From Euryarchaeota archaeon UBA89 (GTDB lineage: Archaea > Thermoplasmatota > Poseidoniia > Poseidoniales > Thalassarchaeaceae), in the NCBI GenBank assembly GCA_002495525.1, contig DAFS01000027.1, positions 1,014 through 20,950 on the forward strand: a DNA stretch of 19,937 bases. Reading direction: 5' to 3'. Position 1 is the stretch's first letter. Every line of letters starts with the position of its first letter. Position numbers and translations under genes: made by a program. Positions 15,958 through 19,937 of the stretch are shown here, piece by piece. The notes under the pieces were generated by a model. It searched no databases, was not told the origin of the DNA, and saw only the letters and a list, made by a program, of their open reading frames with translations.

Positions 15958-16916
15958 GATTCTTCACTCTCAGAACCGGATGGAGTGAAGAATGCTAAGG
16001 CTATTCCTGAGCCTATAATCATCAAACCTCCTAGAACTATTTTCAGAGTTAATATTTCATCAAATAAAATAATTCCATAAATTGTTGCAATTATCACTGT
16101 AAGATATGAGAAGGCACTAACCCAAGCAGCATTTGCCTTATGATAAGCCATGGTAATTCCTACTTGACCACCTCCTGCGCCCACTCCTATTCCAATTAAG
16201 GCTGCAACCATTTCTATGGATAGTGCGGATAAGTTTGGAACTGCTTGAATAGTCGAGCCAAGAACAGAAAAAGCAGCGAACCAAAATACTACAGAAGATG
16301 GAGACTCTGATTTTCTTAAATCGCGAACAAAGATATATGCTAACCCCGCGAATAATCCCGAACCCAAAGCAAGTAATGCATTAGAATCAATACTATCAAA
16401 ATCAGGAGAAACTATCAGAACTATTCCGACAAAAGCTGTCATTAGGAGAACTAGGACAGAAGATGGTACTTTCTCACTAATCAATCGACCAGAAAGTAAT
16501 GCCACAAATAACGGTGCTGTATACTGTAATGTCACCGCCTGACCGATTGGAATTAATGATAATGCCGTGAAATAAAGTAACATTGCAATTAATCCTGTAA
16601 GGCATCGTAAAAACATCTTTCTTCTATCTTTGACTTTAAGACTAATACCTTGGAATCTAGCAAAAATAGCTACTGCCAGAGCGATAACTAGCGAACGGAC
16701 GAAAATTATCATCCAGACATCGGCATTTACCGATGTCCATTTCACTAATGCATTCATAGTTCCAAATGAGATACTCCCAAATATCATCCATAAAACTGCC
16801 ACTCTTGGAGAATCTACTGGTAACTTAGATACTGAGACATATGAAGTAAGATCGGGTCCTTCTTTAGCCAATTCTGCTACTGATTCTAGTCCTCTACCAA
16901 GACCTTTAGAGGACAT
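15954..16916 (-). CDS. EamA/DMT-family transporter with a ParB-like N-terminal peptide
   Basis: A 320-residue membrane protein with about ten hydrophobic helices from residue 40 on, in two EamA-like halves (about 40-170 and 180-310); QYTAPLFVALLSG (131-143) and the closing ILFDEILTLKIVLGG are typical of drug/metabolite exporters of this family. What is unusual is the cytoplasmic N-terminus: MSSKGLGRGLESVAEL (1-16) is the classic ParB opening peptide that binds and activates ParA. The start is ATG 16916 because it overlaps the parA stop (TAATG) and has GGGGA eight bases upstream; an in-frame ATG at 16931 lacks a ribosome binding site. The reading frame is unbroken from the peptide into helix 1, so this is a true fusion in this sequence. 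No ParB helix-turn-helix is present. The transported substrate is unknown. Confidence 0.88.
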   Translation of the reverse strand: MSSKGLGRGLESVAELAKEGPDLTSYVSVSKLPVDSPRVAVLWMIFGSISFGTMNALVKWTSVNADVWMIIFVRSLVIALAVAIFARFQGISLKVKDRRKMFLRCLTGLIAMLLYFTALSLIPIGQAVTLQYTAPLFVALLSGRLISEKVPSSVLVLLMTAFVGIVLIVSPDFDSIDSNALLALGSGLFAGLAYIFVRDLRKSESPSSVVFWFAAFSVLGSTIQAVPNLSALSIEMVAALIGIGVGAGGGQVGITMAYHKANAAWVSAFSYLTVIIATIYGIILFDEILTLKIVLGGLMIIGSGIALAFFTPSGSESEES

Positions 16917-17860
16917 TACTTTAATCCCCATCTTTTTTCTAATTCACCTGATACATCTTGATAATCTTTACCACCATTGCTGTTTGGGTCATGCAAATGT
17001 ATTGGTACACCGTGGCTTGGTGCCTCTGCTAATTTGATATTACGACGTATCGCTGGGCGAATTACAAACTCAGGAAGATGTTCAAGAATCTCGGAAGCCA
17101 CTTGCTGATTGAGAAGGGTACTGGCATGCATAGTCAATAAAACTCCATCAACACCTAAATGTGGATTTAGAAGATTTCTAACTTCTCGTACAGTTCCAGC
17201 CAGCATTGCAAGACCTTCTAGAGCAAAATATTCTGTTTGGACTGGAATTAAAACTCCATTACTCGCAACAAGCGCATTTATTGTTACTAAACCTAGTGAG
17301 GGAGGAGTATCGATAATGACTATGTCATAATGTGGAAGTAATGGTTCTAGAGCCTCTGAAAGTCTTCTTTCTCTACCCAACTGCCTCAACATTTCTTGCT
17401 CTAATCCTACTAAACTTCTGTCTCCAACTATCATGTGTAATCCATCAACTGCAGTTGCATGTCGGGCAGATATAGCAGTCTCTGGAGAAAGAATAAGATC
17501 TCTTGTAGTATGCTGAACTTTACTTTTATCAACACCTAAACCGGTTGCACAATTTCCTTGCGAATCAGCATCAACAACTAAAATTCGATGACCCCTTAAT
17601 GCCAGTTGAGATGCAATATTAATCACTGTAGTTGTTTTACCAACTCCTCCTTTTTGATTAATTACAGTAATCACTCTTGCACGACCATCAGGAGTGGGAG
17701 TTGGAAAAGGTAAATCTAGTGGTCTACTTGTTTTTTGAGAAGATATTTCGTTCGAACTACTTGTTGAACTTTGAATTTCTTCTTCCTCAGTAAATTCAGC
17801 ATCAATCACCAGTGGAACCTTCTCAACATCAGGAAGATTACTGTCATCATTAGCAGACAT
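16916..17860 (-). CDS. parA: ParA/Soj-family ATPase
   Basis: A 314-residue deviant-Walker ATPase of the type that moves chromosomes, plasmids or protein cargo along the nucleoid. Motifs from the chosen start: Walker A KGGVGKTT (70-77), A' VVDADSQGN (95-103), Walker B VIIDTPPSLG (181-190), VQTEYFALEGL (207-217) and the basic IRRNIKLAEAPSHG (271-284) near the C-terminus, close to bacterial Soj. It has an extra acidic, Ser-rich N-terminal segment of about 55 residues. The frame is open to 17950, but that would overlap the preceding gene; ATG 17860 is preferred and leaves a 76-base promoter region with TATA-like TTATTATA (about 17910-17903). The stop overlaps the start of the EamA gene, which carries a ParB-like peptide. 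No ParB gene or parS-like palindrome is seen in the window. Confidence 0.93.
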   Translation of the reverse strand: MSANDDSNLPDVEKVPLVIDAEFTEEEEIQSSTSSSNEISSQKTSRPLDLPFPTPTPDGRARVITVINQKGGVGKTTTVINIASQLALRGHRILVVDADSQGNCATGLGVDKSKVQHTTRDLILSPETAISARHATAVDGLHMIVGDRSLVGLEQEMLRQLGRERRLSEALEPLLPHYDIVIIDTPPSLGLVTINALVASNGVLIPVQTEYFALEGLAMLAGTVREVRNLLNPHLGVDGVLLTMHASTLLNQQVASEILEHLPEFVIRPAIRRNIKLAEAPSHGVPIHLHDPNSNGGKDYQDVSGELEKRWGLK

Positions 17861-17862
17861 AC

Positions 17863-17879
17863 AAGCGCCTTCGGCGCTT
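17863..17879 (-). promoter_or_regulatory. Perfect palindromic hairpin just before parA
   Basis: AAGCGCC (17863-17869) and GGCGCTT (17873-17879) form a perfect 7-bp stem with a three-base loop, ending three bases before the parA ATG at 17860. On the minus strand the loop and next two bases read GAAGG, the only ribosome binding-like sequence here, so the stem would hide it. It could equally be a protein operator for autoregulation, which is common for parA genes. The structure is directly visible; the role is inferred. Confidence 0.5.
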
Positions 17880-17936
17880 AGAAGGAAGTTGAATGTGCCG
17901 CCTATAATAATTATTTTATTGCTAATTTTAGATAGT

Positions 17937-19937
17937 TTAAGCTTGGCCAATTATCTCGGCCCATGCGAGCATCCTTCCTGTCTGGGCATCCATTGCAAAA
18001 TTTATGTTATGCTTCCGATTAGAGTCTATCCATTCCCTACTTCCAGCTACTGTTACCTGCCCTTCAGTAAAATCACCGGGTAGAAATGAGAGTAAATCAC
18101 TATCTTCAGAGACTGAAAGCCTATATCCAAAACTACTACCTTCAGACCATTGATTATTACCCAAAGACAAAGACAAGTCTTGATATCTATTAGTATCAAG
18201 TATACGGGCTTCAAGATTCTTTAATGTATGAGTTGAAGGGATAGCATCTTGATTCCAAATTACTTCTCCATCATCTCGGCCTTCACTATCAAATGAACAA
18301 GCATTACTTGATTGGCTGACTATTGCCCATCCGGATGTTTCATCTGAACGAACCCAGGAAAGATTCCATTCTTCAACTTCATTTATTGAATAAACTGATT
18401 GCCAAATGTATCCATCACTATCAATTGCTTCTGTTACATCTCGATTAGAATGATTGGCACGTAAGCAACTAATTGCATCTTCTAATGTAAATGACCTATC
18501 ATCTGACTCGTCCCACATTGCTGTCGACCAGTCTTTCTTTGCATTAGTGCTGAGTTTATCCTCCCCAGGACCAGGTCTACCTGCATATGTTGAACCCCAA
18601 GATATCGACTCTGTTCCCGATTCTGAACTTATCATACTCATCTTCATTCTCACGGTTAATTCCCCCTCAGGTAATGCTGCTTCAAACGCCGCACTTTCGA
18701 TAAAGCTACAATCAGAAGTACTCTGATCTTTATTGATTAAAATATCAACTTCTTGCTCAACTGCCCATGGGATGCCATTTTTAACAAGAATATCAATATT
18801 CATTCTCCCAAGACATCTTTCAATTTCAGAATGAGAAATTTGGACCGGATAAACTAAGCCGTGTTCCGCAGTATTTTGTTCTGAACCAACAACCCATTCC
18901 CAATCCTTATTCCAATCGGAAATTGAATCAGAAGTCATTCCCGATTCTAAATTAATGTCGCCAAAGAAATTATGTAATTCAATAGGTGCTAATGGGAATG
19001 TCAATATAGGGGCTATGTCATCTAAATTTCCAAAACCATCCGCGCCAAAAGTCACAACATTGGCATTTGTCATTGCACCTTCAACATCTGTAAATGAAAT
19101 AATTGATTCTGATCGTAATAGACTTGTTTCAGTTAATTCTTCGTAAAGATTTGTGGTCATTAGTAAATCATTACCAGATAAGGACCAACCTAAATTTCCA
19201 CACACATTAGTGTCTTTCCAGGTTTTACCTTCAAGATCTACTTCGAGATCATGTATAATTTCTTGTTGTACTGTCAAATGAGAACGGCCATAGGCATCTT
19301 TGGCATCAATTACTCCTAATAATTCAGAGGACTGCCTATCAATTGGATGGGAAATTTCATTCAAATCTCCTTCAACAATTGAAATTGAACCAGTTCCTGT
19401 AAGTCCTACTGTCAACCTATTACAGGCATCTGTGATTGCTGTATCAGGTAAATTATCTCTCAGTAATGCGACCATATCATCACCATCCAGAATAATCTCT
19501 CCATCACTCAAAGTAAATGTCATTGAGTCACCGTAATTTAATGGCCTGGCTTGGAACGAGGAGTCGGCTGAGAGGAAGTAAATTACTCCCGCACCTACTA
19601 ATAAAACTACCACAAAAACTGCAGATATTTGTTGCCAATATTTCTTAAAAATATCCATTGAAGGCAATACAATTGTCATTGATGGCTGATCTTCCTTTAC
19701 TTCAGAAGGAGCTTCAACAATTGTTTTGACTTCTTTATTTTCTAGTGACCAAGGGTCATCTTCATCCAAAATTAAAGAAACTTCCTCTTCTTGAAGGATT
19801 ACCGGTTTTTCAATAATTTCTGCCTCAAAAATCTCTGCTTCCATTATTTCTTCAACTATTTTCGATTCTTCTATTTTCTCTTTTCCTACAGAATTATCTT
19901 CAATAACTAAACTATCTTTAGATTCAACACGAGAAAT
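17937..19937 (-). CDS. Large single-pass membrane protein, partial (N-terminus beyond the right edge)
   Basis: An unrecognised protein of at least 666 residues. The frame is open from the right edge to the stop at 17937; the first visible Met is encoded at 19844, but the 31 codons before it are open and similarly Glu/Lys/Ile-rich, so the true start is probably outside the window. The visible N-terminal part is acidic and cytoplasmic. One transmembrane helix follows (about 71-92 counted from the 19844 Met: QQISAVFVVVLLVGAGVIYF), then about 540 exported residues rich in Ser, Asp, Glu and Trp with scattered cysteines, predicted mostly beta. No catalytic motif or named domain is evident. It ends 76 bases before parA on the same strand. 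The topology resembles an archaeal surface protein or sensor ectodomain; function is unknown. Confidence 0.8.
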   Translation of the reverse strand: MSRVESKDSLVIEDNSVGKEKIEESKIVEEIMEAEIFEAEIIEKPVILQEEEVSLILDEDDPWSLENKEVKTIVEAPSEVKEDQPSMTIVLPSMDIFKKYWQQISAVFVVVLLVGAGVIYFLSADSSFQARPLNYGDSMTFTLSDGEIILDGDDMVALLRDNLPDTAITDACNRLTVGLTGTGSISIVEGDLNEISHPIDRQSSELLGVIDAKDAYGRSHLTVQQEIIHDLEVDLEGKTWKDTNVCGNLGWSLSGNDLLMTTNLYEELTETSLLRSESIISFTDVEGAMTNANVVTFGADGFGNLDDIAPILTFPLAPIELHNFFGDINLESGMTSDSISDWNKDWEWVVGSEQNTAEHGLVYPVQISHSEIERCLGRMNIDILVKNGIPWAVEQEVDILINKDQSTSDCSFIESAAFEAALPEGELTVRMKMSMISSESGTESISWGSTYAGRPGPGEDKLSTNAKKDWSTAMWDESDDRSFTLEDAISCLRANHSNRDVTEAIDSDGYIWQSVYSINEVEEWNLSWVRSDETSGWAIVSQSSNACSFDSEGRDDGEVIWNQDAIPSTHTLKNLEARILDTNRYQDLSLSLGNNQWSEGSSFGYRLSVSEDSDLLSFLPGDFTEGQVTVAGSREWIDSNRKHNINFAMDAQTGRMLAWAEIIGQA

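Noticed and set aside
16887..17936. Search for a parS-like site near parA
   Set aside because: No palindrome resembling TGTTTCACGTGAAACA was seen in this stretch or elsewhere in the window by eye; absence here does not exclude sites elsewhere.
17861..17950. Thirty-residue N-terminal extension of ParA
   Set aside because: It would overlap the end of the upstream membrane protein gene, contains the TATA-like region and palindrome, and adds no family-conserved sequence.

Overview
The window looks like chromosomal DNA from an uncultured, AT-rich marine euryarchaeon, most likely of the Marine Group II/III (Poseidoniales-like, Thermoplasmatota) type. Archaeal identity is direct: EF-1 alpha paired with S10, S8e paired with SRP19, a family B DNA polymerase, a probable GINS subunit, an archaeal-type phosphoglycolate phosphatase and a Tma20/MCT-1-like PUA protein. 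The lineage is inferred from low GC, very short intergenic spaces, acidic PKD lipoproteins and a PGF-type C-terminal sorting signal; no rRNA is present to confirm it.

Layout. (1) 1-3000, minus: a partial zinc-ribbon protein lies just downstream of a P1B heavy-metal ATPase. (2) 3120-6289, plus: phosphoglycolate phosphatase, an antisense-oriented tRNA-Leu(CAA), a probable Gins51 replication subunit and a bleomycin hydrolase/PepC cysteine aminopeptidase. (3) 6338-12029, minus: the tuf-rps10 translation operon, a PKD lipoprotein and DNA polymerase B. (4) 12125-13150, plus: branched-chain aminotransferase. (5) 13151-14033, minus: rps8e-srp19. (6) 14166-15957, plus: PUA protein, a secreted PGF-anchored protein, and a nitroreductase-fold protein that resembles iodotyrosine deiodinase. 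(7) 15954-19937, minus: a large partial membrane protein, then a ParA ATPase translationally coupled to an EamA transporter.

The standout is the last pair. Where parB would be expected directly after parA, the gene starts with the classic ParB N-terminal ParA-activating peptide (KGLGRGL) but continues into a ten-helix EamA transporter. This suggests a membrane-anchored partner for ParA. Second is the deiodinase-like flavoprotein, which keeps the Glu-Tyr-Lys residues that mammalian iodotyrosine deiodinase uses to bind its substrate. Inverted repeats also sit against the start codons of EF-1A, S8e and ParA, and may control their expression.

No gap between genes exceeds about 140 bases. I see no CRISPR array, insertion sequence, rRNA, origin or integrase. 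The first and last genes run off the window.
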